This document shows, piece by piece, positions 33,317-41,675 of a stretch of DNA of 64,000 nt (its first letter is position 1; every line of letters starts with the position of its first letter). The stretch is from contig CAVZHQ010000002.1 of assembly GCA_963775125.1 (NCBI GenBank), positions 496,001 to 560,000 on the forward strand. The letters are read 5' to 3'. The notes below the pieces were generated by a model. That model did no database searches and was not told where the DNA came from. It worked only from the letters and a program-made list of their open reading frames with translations. Position numbers and translations under genes: made by a program. The stretch comes from JAHECQ01 sp963775125 (GTDB lineage: Bacteria > Actinomycetota > Acidimicrobiia > Acidimicrobiales > SZUA-35).

Positions 33317-34491
33317 CGTGGAACCTCTTCGGTTGCTGCTGGCAGATGGAGGGTGAACGTCGTGCCGACCCCCTCGGTCGAGCGGACGGCGACGTGGCCA
33401 TCGTGGTTCATCGCCACGTGGCGCACGATGGACAGGCCGAGCCCGGTGCCACCGGTGCTCCGGCTCCGGGCCGGATCAACGCGGTAGAACCGCTCGAAGA
33501 TGCGACCGAGGTCTGCTTGGGGAATACCGATGCCACGATCCTCGACCCGCAGCACGATTCGGTCGTCGTCACGCTCGGCCCGGACCCAGACCTCGGATCC
33601 CGGGTCGGAGTATTTGACGGCGTTGTCGACCAGATTTCCCAGCGCCGACACGAGTTGCCGCTTGTCGCCGAAGAGCACCAAGGGCTCGTCGCACTGGTCG
33701 ACGCGCAACGAGATGCTCCGCTCGTGGGCTCCGGTCGATGATCGGGCGAGGGCACTGGCGATGACCTCGTCCACCGACACCTCGACCGGTTCCATACGAT
33801 CACTCTCGATCTCGGACAGCGCAAGCAGATCGTCGATCGTGTTCGCCAGTCGAACGGCCTCGTGTTGCAGGCGGCCGGTCAATCGAGCAGTTGTTTCCGG
33901 GTCGTCCTGTTCGGTCAGGGCTTCGGCCAGGAGGCTGATGGCACCGACGGGTGTCTTCAGCTCATGGCTCACGTTCGCAACGAAGTCGCGGCGAACCTCG
34001 TCGACGCGCCGTTGTTCGGTGACGTCCTCGAAGATGACCATCGACCCGGCGGCGCCTTCGCTGATCGGCACGGGGACGACCCGGAGTTCGATGTTCCGTC
34101 GAGGCGGACCGTAGAGATCGAGGGTCCGTTCCAGAGGCCCCTCCGGCGGATTGGCCGCGATCGGTGCGACGGACCCCCGGGGTACCGCAAGCTCCGCCAA
34201 CTCGAACACCGCCGCCGAGACCAGCGGTCCCAGGTGGTGCTGACCCATGATCGTGCGGGCGAACTGGTTACGAAAGACCTCGACCCCCTCGATGTCGAAC
34301 AACACCAGACCGAGAGGCAATGCATCGAAGGCGACCGGGGCTATGGCCGTCATCGGAGCCTCCTCGGTCTCGGTCGAAACGATCTGCTCGGTCAGCGCCG
34401 TTGACCTTGTCTTGACTGTCGGTCGACCGAACCGCAACCCGGCGGCGCCGCCGGCGAGGACTCCGAGCAGTACGAGGAAGGCGGTCAGCAC
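33313..34491 (-). CDS. senX3: Sensor histidine kinase, SenX3/PhoR-like
   Basis: This encodes 392 residues. One N-terminal membrane segment (LTAFLVLLGVLAGGAAGL) is followed by a PAS domain (~60-160; LGLVLFDIEGVEVFRNQF). The dimerisation helix carries the phosphorylated His in VSHELKTPVGAIS (~182), and the ATPase domain has NLVDNAVKYS, VEDRGIGIPQADLGRIFE and GGTGLGLSIV. The PAS domain, rather than a large outer loop, suggests signalling through the Pst/PhoU complex. It is coupled to regX3 by an ATGA overlap. Confidence 0.93.
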   Translation of the reverse strand: MLTAFLVLLGVLAGGAAGLRFGRPTVKTRSTALTEQIVSTETEEAPMTAIAPVAFDALPLGLVLFDIEGVEVFRNQFARTIMGQHHLGPLVSAAVFELAELAVPRGSVAPIAANPPEGPLERTLDLYGPPRRNIELRVVPVPISEGAAGSMVIFEDVTEQRRVDEVRRDFVANVSHELKTPVGAISLLAEALTEQDDPETTARLTGRLQHEAVRLANTIDDLLALSEIESDRMEPVEVSVDEVIASALARSSTGAHERSISLRVDQCDEPLVLFGDKRQLVSALGNLVDNAVKYSDPGSEVWVRAERDDDRIVLRVEDRGIGIPQADLGRIFERFYRVDPARSRSTGGTGLGLSIVRHVAMNHDGHVAVRSTEGVGTTFTLHLPAATEEVPR

Positions 34492-34502
34492 AAAGAGGCC
34501 CT

Positions 34503-35276
34503 CTACGGGCTGGATTCCTCAGCGGTGAGCTGATCGGGTTCGGCACCGTCTGGCTGGTGACGGCGTGCGTTCGCCCGAAGCGCACCGGTGTGCTCCGGCA
34601 ACCAGCCGGTCACCATGTACGTGACACGTTGGCCGATGTTGACCGCGTGGTCCCCGATCCGCTCGTAGTACCGGGCGATCAACGCCAGCTGGACGGCAGC
34701 CTTGATGTCGAGATGCCCATGGGAATGGGCTTCGAACACCGCCTCGATCATCTCCCGGTTCAGTTGGTCGAGCTGATCATCGATGTCACCCAGCGCACCG
34801 GCCAGGGACTCGTCGGAGTCGGCGAAAGCCTCGAGCGCCAGGCGCAACAGCTTCTGCGCCTCGGAGGCCATGGCGCTGATGACGCCCCGGATCTTGGGCG
34901 TGAGTTCGGCTCCGTACATTCGCCGGGCTGCCTTCGACACGTTGACCATGAGGTCGGCCGAGCGTTCGAGCTCGCCGGCCAACTTGAGAATGGTGATGAG
35001 CCGCCGGAGTTCACTGGCCATCGGAGCCTGGCGGGCCATGATCAGATAGACACGCTCTTCGATCTCGAGGCTCAGATGATCGAGTTCGTCGTCGTTGTCG
35101 ACCAGAGCCTGCGCCTCGGCGAGGTCGCCCTTGAGCAACACCGTCGTGCCGCGTGGAACGGTTTCGGCGACCAACGCACCCAAGCGCAGAATCTCTGCGT
35201 TCAGGTTCTCCAACTCACGGTGATAGCTGATGCGGTGCTCGGTTCCCCGCACGCCCGCCTCGCTCTCGCTCATCAT
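34503..35276 (-). CDS. phoU: PhoU phosphate regulator (second copy in transcript)
   Basis: This encodes 257 residues forming two three-helix PhoU repeats. Metal-binding E/D motifs appear in KLAGELERSADLMVNV and LIARYYERIGDHAVNIGQ. PhoU links the Pst transporter to the sensor kinase and holds it inactive in high phosphate. The C-terminal tail (~225-257) is hydrophilic and variable. Its start overlaps the preceding phoU by 4 bp, and it lies 11 bp before senX3. Confidence 0.92.
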   Translation of the reverse strand: MMSESEAGVRGTEHRISYHRELENLNAEILRLGALVAETVPRGTTVLLKGDLAEAQALVDNDDELDHLSLEIEERVYLIMARQAPMASELRRLITILKLAGELERSADLMVNVSKAARRMYGAELTPKIRGVISAMASEAQKLLRLALEAFADSDESLAGALGDIDDQLDQLNREMIEAVFEAHSHGHLDIKAAVQLALIARYYERIGDHAVNIGQRVTYMVTGWLPEHTGALRANARRHQPDGAEPDQLTAEESSP

Positions 35277-35983
35277 GCGACCTCATCTGCTAAATGGCTC
35301 GGATCTCCGGTGACAAGGTACTTCAAGCGAGCGATCAGAACGTGCGTGTGATCGGCGATGCGATCCAACGAACGGCACACGACGAAGGCGTTGACCCCGG
35401 CGCGGACGGCGTCGGGCCCGGACAACTCCATGATCTTCGAAGCCAGAGCGGCGGCGAGCGCTTCGGGCCCGGCATTGCCGAGCGTGGAGGACTCGGCGTC
35501 GGTCCTCCGGCGATCGACGTCACCCTCGCCGAGCGGTTCGAGCGATCCTTCGGCCCACGCGGTCTGCATCCGGCGAAACGAGCCCAGGACCACGTAGGCG
35601 AACTCGATGGCAACTCGATGGACGTCTGCGTTGGCCGCGATCAGCGGTTGTTGATCGACGGTCTTCGCTATGCGCAGGCAGAGGTCGCCGATTCGCTCGA
35701 GGGAGTCCAGCGCCCGGATGACCGACACCACCAGCCGAAAGTCGGACGCGACAGGACCCTCGCGTACGAGCAGCTCGTAGCAGCGCTCCAGCAACGAGAT
35801 GTGCATCTCGTCGATCTCGTTGTCGGAGGCAAGCAGCTCTGCGGCGGCGGCCTGGTCGCCGAACTCGATCACTCGTATCGCTCGAACGATCGAGGCGTCC
35901 ACCCGCATCGCCATCACTTCGACCTGTATCCGAAGCTGCTCCAGCTCCTCGGCAAACGCGCCTCTCATGCGGGTCCGTGACAC
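35273..35983 (-). CDS. phoU: PhoU-like phosphate regulator (first copy in transcript)
   Basis: This encodes 236 residues with the PhoU pattern: FAEELEQLRIQVEVMAMRVD at the start, IRALDSLERIGDLCLRIAKT and a final CRSLDRIADHTHVLIARLKY. Between the repeats is a less conserved segment with DVDRRRTDAESSTLGNAG. It differs clearly from the second copy, so the pair is not a recent duplication. It starts 3 bp after pstB and overlaps the next phoU. Confidence 0.88.
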   Translation of the reverse strand: MSRTRMRGAFAEELEQLRIQVEVMAMRVDASIVRAIRVIEFGDQAAAAELLASDNEIDEMHISLLERCYELLVREGPVASDFRLVVSVIRALDSLERIGDLCLRIAKTVDQQPLIAANADVHRVAIEFAYVVLGSFRRMQTAWAEGSLEPLGEGDVDRRRTDAESSTLGNAGPEALAAALASKIMELSGPDAVRAGVNAFVVCRSLDRIADHTHVLIARLKYLVTGDPSHLADEVA

Positions 35984-35986
35984 ATG

Positions 35987-36898
35987 TCAGCCGAAGCGGC
36001 CGGTGACGTAGTTCTCGGTGCGGATGTCCGCCGGGTTCGAGAAGATCTTCTCGGTGCGGTCGTACTCGACGAGTAGGCCCGTTCTGCGGTCGTTCTCGCT
36101 GTCGAGCTCGGCCGTGAAGAAGGCGGTTCGGTCACTGACCCGGGCGGCCTGCTGCATGTTGTGCGTCACGATGACGATCGTGTACTCGGACTTCAGCTCG
36201 TGCATGAGATCCTCGATGCGTCCCGTTGCGATGGGGTCGAGGGCCGAGCACGGCTCGTCCATGAGCAGTACGTCCGGTCGGGTTGCGATGGCCCGGGCGA
36301 TGCACAGCCGCTGCTGCTGACCGCCGGACATGCCGAGGGCCGACTCCTTGAGCCGGTCCTTGACCTCGTCCCAGAGGGCCGCCCGCTTCAGCGACGTCTC
36401 GACGATCTCGTCGAAGTCCGCCTTCGACGCGCCGGCGATGCGGGGACCGTAGACGATGTTCTCGTAGATGGACTTGGGGAACGGATTCGGTTTCTGGAAG
36501 ACCATCCCGATCCGGCGTCGAACCTCGACCGGATCGACTCTCGGGTCGTAGAGATCGATGCCGTGATACTCGACCCGGCCCTCGACCCGAGCGCTGGCCA
36601 CCAGGTCGTTCATCCGGTTGATGCACCGCAGGACCGTCGACTTGCCACAGCCGCTGGGACCGATCATGGCCGTGATCTCGTATTGGCGAACCGGTAGGTT
36701 CACATCGCGCACGGCACGGAACTTCCCGTAGTACACCGCCAACTCGTGGAGGTTGAGCACGACGTCGCCGTCGACTCTCACGTCGTCATCGGTGCGGGTC
36801 ACGGGAGTGCGGGTAACCGCGGCGGTACGTTCCATGGTGTGCTCGGCCTTCTCGTTCTGAGCGGTGTCGGGATGGTCGTCGGGTGGGTTCGGGGTCAT
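35987..36898 (-). CDS. pstB: Phosphate ABC transporter ATP-binding protein PstB
   Basis: This encodes 303 residues. Walker A GPSGCGKST (~93), Q-loop MVFQKPNPFPKSIYENI, signature MSGGQQQRLCIARAI, Walker B VLLMDEPCSALDP and the H-loop IVTHNMQQAARVSDRTAF are all present. A ~45-residue hydrophilic N-terminal extension precedes the normal start; ATG codons at internal Met residues could be used instead. It powers phosphate import through PstC and PstA. The gene follows pstA by 6 bp. Confidence 0.95.
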   Translation of the reverse strand: MTPNPPDDHPDTAQNEKAEHTMERTAAVTRTPVTRTDDDVRVDGDVVLNLHELAVYYGKFRAVRDVNLPVRQYEITAMIGPSGCGKSTVLRCINRMNDLVASARVEGRVEYHGIDLYDPRVDPVEVRRRIGMVFQKPNPFPKSIYENIVYGPRIAGASKADFDEIVETSLKRAALWDEVKDRLKESALGMSGGQQQRLCIARAIATRPDVLLMDEPCSALDPIATGRIEDLMHELKSEYTIVIVTHNMQQAARVSDRTAFFTAELDSENDRRTGLLVEYDRTEKIFSNPADIRTENYVTGRFG

Positions 36899-36904
36899 TG
36901 CGAA

Positions 36905-37855
36905 TCAGCCTTCGCGCCGCTTCTCGAAGCGATTGCGCAACACGATGGCGGCACTGTTCAGCAGCAGGACGAAGATGATGAGGATCACGATGGCCGCAGC
37001 GGCATTGTCGACCTTGAAGCCCTCTTGGGGCTGCCGAGCCCAGGACGTGATGACGATCGGCATCGCCGTGAAGCTCTGGCGTGCCTGGCTGACGTCCCAC
37101 CATGCAGGATGGTCCGACATGAACCCCGTGACCGAGCCGATGAGGATCAGGGGCGCAGCCTCTCCGGCGGCGCGGGCGACGGAGAGCAGCGTGCCGGTCA
37201 GGATGCCGGGCGCTGCGTACGGCAGGACGTGATCCTTGATCACCTGCCACTTCGTCGCCCCTACCCCCACCCCGGCTTCGCGCAGTTCTGTCGGAACGCC
37301 ACGGATTGCCTCGGCGGAGGTGATGATGACCACGGGAAGCACGAGGCAGGCCATCGTCAGACCGGCGGCCAGTGGTGTACTGCCCCCGGTGATCGACCCG
37401 ATTCCCGGTCCTTTCACGAAGATGGTCAGACCGAGGATCCCGTAGACGACCGAAGGCACGCCGGCAAGATTGCGGATGTTCAGATCGATGAAGGTCGAGA
37501 ACTTGCCCTTGGTGGCGTACTCCTCCAGGTAGATGGCGGAGCCGATACCGAGGGGGAAGGCCACCACTGCGGTGATCACACAGAGGTAGAACGTGCCCCG
37601 AAGCCCTTGGATGATGCCCGACGTCTCGGGCTTGGAGCCCAGGCCCGTGGTGAGGAAGTCACCCAACCGCGATCCGAGAATCGGCCAGCCATCGATGAGC
37701 ACCTGACCGAGAAGAACGACCAGAACGAGGAGGGTGAACAAGAGCGAACCCAGCAGGCCCCACCGGAAGATCACTCCACCGATGTCGCTCTTTCGCCGCA
37801 GCCCGGGGAGGATGTCCGCCTCGAGCCCGGTCTTGGGGAGCGTTGGTGCAGCCAT
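36905..37855 (-). CDS. pstA: Phosphate ABC transporter permease PstA
   Basis: This encodes 316 residues of a membrane permease with six segments. The EAA loop of binding-protein-dependent permeases is seen in REAGVGVGATKWQVIKDHVLP. Other segments include GLLGSLLFTLLVLVVLLGQV and VVAFPLGIGSAIYLEEYA, with the latter typical of Pst permeases. It forms the channel together with PstC. It starts 1 bp after pstC, indicating a tight operon. Confidence 0.94.
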   Translation of the reverse strand: MAAPTLPKTGLEADILPGLRRKSDIGGVIFRWGLLGSLLFTLLVLVVLLGQVLIDGWPILGSRLGDFLTTGLGSKPETSGIIQGLRGTFYLCVITAVVAFPLGIGSAIYLEEYATKGKFSTFIDLNIRNLAGVPSVVYGILGLTIFVKGPGIGSITGGSTPLAAGLTMACLVLPVVIITSAEAIRGVPTELREAGVGVGATKWQVIKDHVLPYAAPGILTGTLLSVARAAGEAAPLILIGSVTGFMSDHPAWWDVSQARQSFTAMPIVITSWARQPQEGFKVDNAAAAIVILIIFVLLLNSAAIVLRNRFEKRREG

Positions 37856-37856
37856 G

Positions 37857-38783
37857 TCAGTACTCCTGCCGGTAACGACGGACGAAGCGATCGGCGATCA
37901 GGTTCATCGTCATCGTCATGAGGAACAAGAGGAACCCGACGAAGAACAGACTCTGGAAGGTGAGACCGGAACCAGCGACGTTGTCGGTGCCCGACGCCAC
38001 CGAGGCCATCGCCGCCGTCATTGTCAAGCCCGGTTCCAGCGGGTTGTAGGTCTGGATGGCACTGTCGGCCGCCCCGCCGGCGATGTACACCACCATGGTT
38101 TCACCGATGGCTCGGGACGTGGCCACGATGAAGGCCGCCGTCAAGCCCGAGATCGCCGCCGGCAGAACGATCCGAAGCGTCGTTGTCTTCTTCCGAGCGC
38201 CGAGGCCGGAGCTGGCCTCACGAAGGGCCTTGGGCACGGCGCTCAGCGCATCCTCGGCAATGGAGGCGATGAGCGGGATGGTGAGCAGCCCGACACCGAT
38301 ACCGGCAGCGGCCAGGTTGGCGGGCTTCGCCGTGGAGAAAAGGTTCCCAATGATGTTGGGGGCGATGAACCGCAAGGCGAAGTAGCCGAGCACGACCGAA
38401 GGGACCCCGGCCAGAACTTCCAGGACGGGCTTCAGGATCTTGCGCGTGCGGGGGTCGGCGTACTCGGAGAGGTAGACCGCAGCTGCAAGACCCAGGGGCG
38501 CCGCAACGGCCATGGCGATGGCCGTCACGATCAGGGTCGCGGCCACGATCGTGCGAAGATCGAAGATCCCTCGGCGGGGGAACCAACCGATGTCGACCAG
38601 CGTGGAGAAGTCGACATCAGCGATGAACTTCAGCGCCTCGAACACCAGCGAATAGAGGATCAGGACGCTGACCAGGATCGAGGCCGAAGCGGCCGCGAAC
38701 ATGATCACCTTGATCCGGCGCTCCTTGCGCTGACGCCCGGCATCGCCCTGCAGCGTCGAAATGTCCCAGTCCGTGGTCGTCAT
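37857..38783 (-). CDS. pstC: Phosphate ABC transporter permease PstC
   Basis: This encodes 308 residues with six membrane segments. An early segment (VIMFAAASASILVSVLILYS) is followed by APLGLAAAVYLSEYADPRTR and the EAA loop LREASSGLGARKKTTTLRIV. Its partner is PstA. A perfect 14-bp hairpin lies between pstS and this gene, so its expression is probably lower than that of the binding protein. Confidence 0.94.
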   Translation of the reverse strand: MTTTDWDISTLQGDAGRQRKERRIKVIMFAAASASILVSVLILYSLVFEALKFIADVDFSTLVDIGWFPRRGIFDLRTIVAATLIVTAIAMAVAAPLGLAAAVYLSEYADPRTRKILKPVLEVLAGVPSVVLGYFALRFIAPNIIGNLFSTAKPANLAAAGIGVGLLTIPLIASIAEDALSAVPKALREASSGLGARKKTTTLRIVLPAAISGLTAAFIVATSRAIGETMVVYIAGGAADSAIQTYNPLEPGLTMTAAMASVASGTDNVAGSGLTFQSLFFVGFLLFLMTMTMNLIADRFVRRYRQEY

Positions 38784-38812
38784 CTGGTCCTACTGGTCGG
38801 TCGAACAGGTCT

Positions 38813-38853
38813 CCACCCCGCAGCCTAGGGCTCGGCCCCAGGCTGCGGGGTGG
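38813..38853. terminator. Hairpin between pstS and pstC (attenuator or mRNA stabiliser)
   Basis: CCACCCCGCAGCCT (38813-38826) pairs with AGGCTGCGGGGTGG (38840-38853), a 14-bp perfect stem with a 13-base loop. It lies in the 84-bp gap after the pstS stop. No T-run follows on the minus strand. Such structures often allow high pstS expression with reduced read-through into permease genes. Confidence 0.7.
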
Positions 38854-38867
38854 CTACGGGCTCTTGC

Positions 38868-39935
38868 TCAGCGAGCGTCCCAAGCGGCGATCGCCTCGGC
38901 CTTGGCCTCGTCGGTCAGTTCGACGTAGCCGACCTCGGCCACAGCCTCGTCGAGTCCGAAGCTGAGGTAGTGGTCGACGAAGGCGACGAGGGCGGGATTC
39001 TCCGCAGCCTTGGCCTTGTTCACGTAGATGAACAGGTCTCGGGAGATCGGATACTCGTTGGAAGCGATGGTCTCGGCGGTGGGCTCGATGCATTCGCCGC
39101 CGGCTTCCTCCGAAATCGGAATGAGCCGGACCAGGTCGCCGGCTTCGGCCGCGTAGGCATAGCCGACCCAGCCGAAGGAGCTGGGGTTGGTCTCGATGGT
39201 CTCGATGATCACATTGTCATCGGCTGCGCTCGAGTAGTCGGGCCGGGTCGTTTCTTCCTGAGCCCGCTCCTCGGCGATGTCACCGAAGACGATCTCGAGG
39301 AAGCTGTCGTAGGTGCCGGATTCGGTACCCGGAGCGCTGATCACCAACTCGGCGTCGGGAAGACCGCCGTTACCGCCGGCCTCGACCGCCAGCTCGTTCG
39401 CGTCGCTCCAGTTGCCGAACCCAGTGGATTCCGGTCCGACCAGGGCGTAGAGGTCACCGAAGGCGAGGCACTCGACAGCCGTATTCTCGGGGCTGGTCAT
39501 GACGGCGATGCCGTCGACCGCCACCTTGATCTCGACGAACTCGATGCCGGCTTCGGCGCAGATCTCGGCTTCCTCGTCCTTGATCGCTCGAGAGGCATCG
39601 GAGATGTCGGTTTCCCCCGCACAGAACAGCAGGAAGCCGTCTCCGGTGCCGGGGCCGCTCACCTGGGTGTTCACGTCGGAGTTCTCGGCCGAGAACGACT
39701 CGGCGACGGCGATGGAGATGGGCTCGACCGTCGAGGAGCCCGAAACGACGATCTCACCGCTGAGGTCACCGCCGGCTGCCTCTCCGTCGGTCTCGGTCTC
39801 GCCGGCCTCGGTGGATTCCGTCGACTCGCCGGCTTCGGTTGTCTCGGTGGCGTCGGAATCGCTGCTGCCACAGGCAGCGGCCGTGACGCTCAGCGAAAGG
39901 GCAAGAGCCAGGAACTTCAGCATCTTCGGGTTCAT
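38868..39935 (-). CDS. pstS: Phosphate-binding lipoprotein PstS
   Basis: This encodes 355 residues. A signal peptide (LKFLALALSLSVTAAACGSS) ends in a lipobox Cys at ~21, and a Thr/Glu-rich linker of ~30 residues (DATETTEAGESTESTEAGE) follows. The binding domain has IVVSGSSTVEPI and GPGTGDGFLLFCAGETDI, loops that hold phosphate. ATG 39935 has AGGAGG upstream with about 9-base spacing. The gene lies downstream of a Pho box, as expected for induction under phosphate starvation. Confidence 0.95.
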   Translation of the reverse strand: MNPKMLKFLALALSLSVTAAACGSSDSDATETTEAGESTESTEAGETETDGEAAGGDLSGEIVVSGSSTVEPISIAVAESFSAENSDVNTQVSGPGTGDGFLLFCAGETDISDASRAIKDEEAEICAEAGIEFVEIKVAVDGIAVMTSPENTAVECLAFGDLYALVGPESTGFGNWSDANELAVEAGGNGGLPDAELVISAPGTESGTYDSFLEIVFGDIAEERAQEETTRPDYSSAADDNVIIETIETNPSSFGWVGYAYAAEAGDLVRLIPISEEAGGECIEPTAETIASNEYPISRDLFIYVNKAKAAENPALVAFVDHYLSFGLDEAVAEVGYVELTDEAKAEAIAAWDAR

Positions 39936-40042
39936 AGGGGTACGCCTCCTTGGCGGAGCGGGCCCTCTCAGCCCGCAGTGTCTGGTCGTTTGTGCGACAA
40001 CCACAACGTACGGATCAAGCATGTCCGGGCACCCCCGCCGAG

Positions 40043-40059
40043 GTGAACAAAAAGTGAAC
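40043..40059 (-). promoter_or_regulatory. Pho box (RegX3/PhoP-type direct repeats) upstream of pstS
   Basis: Read on the minus strand, GTTCACTTTTT is followed at once by GTTCACCTCGG: two 11-bp direct repeat units with identical GTTCAC starts. This is the architecture of actinobacterial PHO boxes bound by PhoP/RegX3. It lies ~110 bp upstream of the pstS start codon. Confidence 0.8.
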
Positions 40060-40092
40060 GGCCGCTGAAGGATCGGTCCACCACCAGGCCTT

Positions 40093-41232
40093 TTAGGCCT
40101 GATAACCCAGCCAGTCGAGCCGTTCGGCTGGAGTCGGGTGCGGCGCGGCAAGGCGCGCCAGACGCCCAGGGTCGAGGTCTGCCGTCGCCGAGACGTGCAA
40201 CCGCCGAACCATCGACAACGGCGGTAGGACGGCAAGTCGATCGATCGCGTAGCGATCGGCGGCGCGCTCCTGGGCCCGGCCCACGAACGCCCGAACGAAA
40301 CCCCCGGCCGCGGACAAGGCGACCACGATCAACCACAACAGCGGCCACCACCTCGGTTCCAGGAGGTTCAGTCCGCTCCCGTGAAGCGCCCCGACGATGC
40401 CGGCCAGTGCGCACACGACCGCCAGCGCGCCCCCGGCGGCAGTCAGGAACGACGCCCGATGGTGCCCGAGCTCGAGATGTCCCGCCTCGTGGGTCACCAC
40501 GAATTCGAGCAGGGCCGGGTCTTCGGCAAGCAGCCCTCGTGTGACGGCCAGACGGGGTGGACCGAATGCGCCGGCCGAACACGCGTTGAGTTCGACGTCG
40601 CTCGTGTCGGACTCGGCGGCGAGTAGGCGGAGGGAGATGTCGTGCAGACCCAACCGCTCGACCACCTGCGAGACTCGCTCTGCCTCAGGACCCGACAACG
40701 GTGTGCCCTCCTGGGCGAGCGACCCGATGCTCGACCGGTCGAGCAACATCAGGGCCGCCGCCGCGACAGCCACCGACGCAACCGCGATCCACCAGCTGGT
40801 CGGGTCGGCCGCATCGATCAACGTCCAGAACGCGAGTGAGACCGCGCATCCCATGGCGGCCGAGCCGACGAGAACGACCGCACCAACCAGGACGAACCGT
40901 CGGGGAATCGGGCGAGGTCGGCCGAAACGCGGCTCGTGCACGAACTGGAACCAGGCCTCGATCACAAATCCTGGCAGCCACCAGAGCAGCGCGGTCGCTG
41001 CCGGAACCCAGAGCAAGGGAACGGAACGCTCGAACGTTGTCGGTGCTCCTGTCGCAGGGACGACGCCGGAGGTGACGACGAGGAACACGGCCAGCAGCAC
41101 CAGACGGGCCGCAGCCCGGATGGCCGCGGCACGACCGAGCGGCCCGTGGTAGCGCCTCGAGTCGGCAAGTTCGACGGCGCTGAACCAGAGGGGGGCCGAC
41201 GAGGGCGTCGCCCACCAGGTCGACCTCTTCAA
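40093..41232 (-). CDS. M48-family membrane metalloprotease
   Basis: This encodes 379 residues. Four or more membrane segments (VLLAVFLVVTSGVV, FVLVGAVVLVGSAAMGCAV and others) surround the zinc site: VVTHEAGHLELGHH gives HExxH near residue 247, and RAQERAADRYAID provides the third ligand Glu. The family degrades misfolded membrane proteins or processes peptides. Its start overlaps the NUDIX gene stop by 4 bp. Confidence 0.88.
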   Translation of the reverse strand: MKRSTWWATPSSAPLWFSAVELADSRRYHGPLGRAAAIRAAARLVLLAVFLVVTSGVVPATGAPTTFERSVPLLWVPAATALLWWLPGFVIEAWFQFVHEPRFGRPRPIPRRFVLVGAVVLVGSAAMGCAVSLAFWTLIDAADPTSWWIAVASVAVAAAALMLLDRSSIGSLAQEGTPLSGPEAERVSQVVERLGLHDISLRLLAAESDTSDVELNACSAGAFGPPRLAVTRGLLAEDPALLEFVVTHEAGHLELGHHRASFLTAAGGALAVVCALAGIVGALHGSGLNLLEPRWWPLLWLIVVALSAAGGFVRAFVGRAQERAADRYAIDRLAVLPPLSMVRRLHVSATADLDPGRLARLAAPHPTPAERLDWLGYQA

Positions 41233-41675
41233 TCGACGTACGGGATCATGCCGGCAGCCTCGGTCAGCAGCACTCGATCATGCGGATACGTGAGCAGGCC
41301 GGCGGCTTCGGCCGGCGGCAGCCAAACCACGCGATCGACCTCGTCATTGGGCAGGAACGATCCGGACTCGTGCCGCATGAGCCAGTACCGAACCACCTTG
41401 TCCCGACCCTTGTGATCCACGTAGTGGGCCGACCCGAGTTCGGGTCCGAGCACGCCACCGACGTTGGTCTCCTCCCGCACCTCGCGCCGCGCGCACTCCT
41501 CGTCGGTCTCGCCAGGGTCCCGTTTTCCCTTCGGGAACGCCCAGTCGTCGTAGCGATTGCGATGGGCCAACAAGACCTCGGGTCCGAGCTCGCCCATCCG
41601 CCACACCACGCAGCCCGCAGCGCGCACCGGCTCGGGAACCTCAGCTCCCATTGCCGGCCGCCTTGCGGGGCTCAA
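41229..41675 (-). CDS. NUDIX hydrolase
   Basis: This encodes 148 residues. The Nudix box GKRDPGETDEECARREVREE followed by TNV fits G-x5-E-x7-REUXEExGU except for the last Gly. RAAGCVVWRMGELGPEVLLA gives the preceding strand pair. Nudix enzymes cleave nucleoside diphosphates linked to other groups; some hydrolyse diadenosine or inositol polyphosphates, which would fit the neighbour ppk, but the substrate is not shown. ATG 41675 overlaps the ppk stop; a second ATG near residue 9 is possible. Confidence 0.88.
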   Translation of the reverse strand: MSPARRPAMGAEVPEPVRAAGCVVWRMGELGPEVLLAHRNRYDDWAFPKGKRDPGETDEECARREVREETNVGGVLGPELGSAHYVDHKGRDKVVRYWLMRHESGSFLPNDEVDRVVWLPPAEAAGLLTYPHDRVLLTEAAGMIPYVD

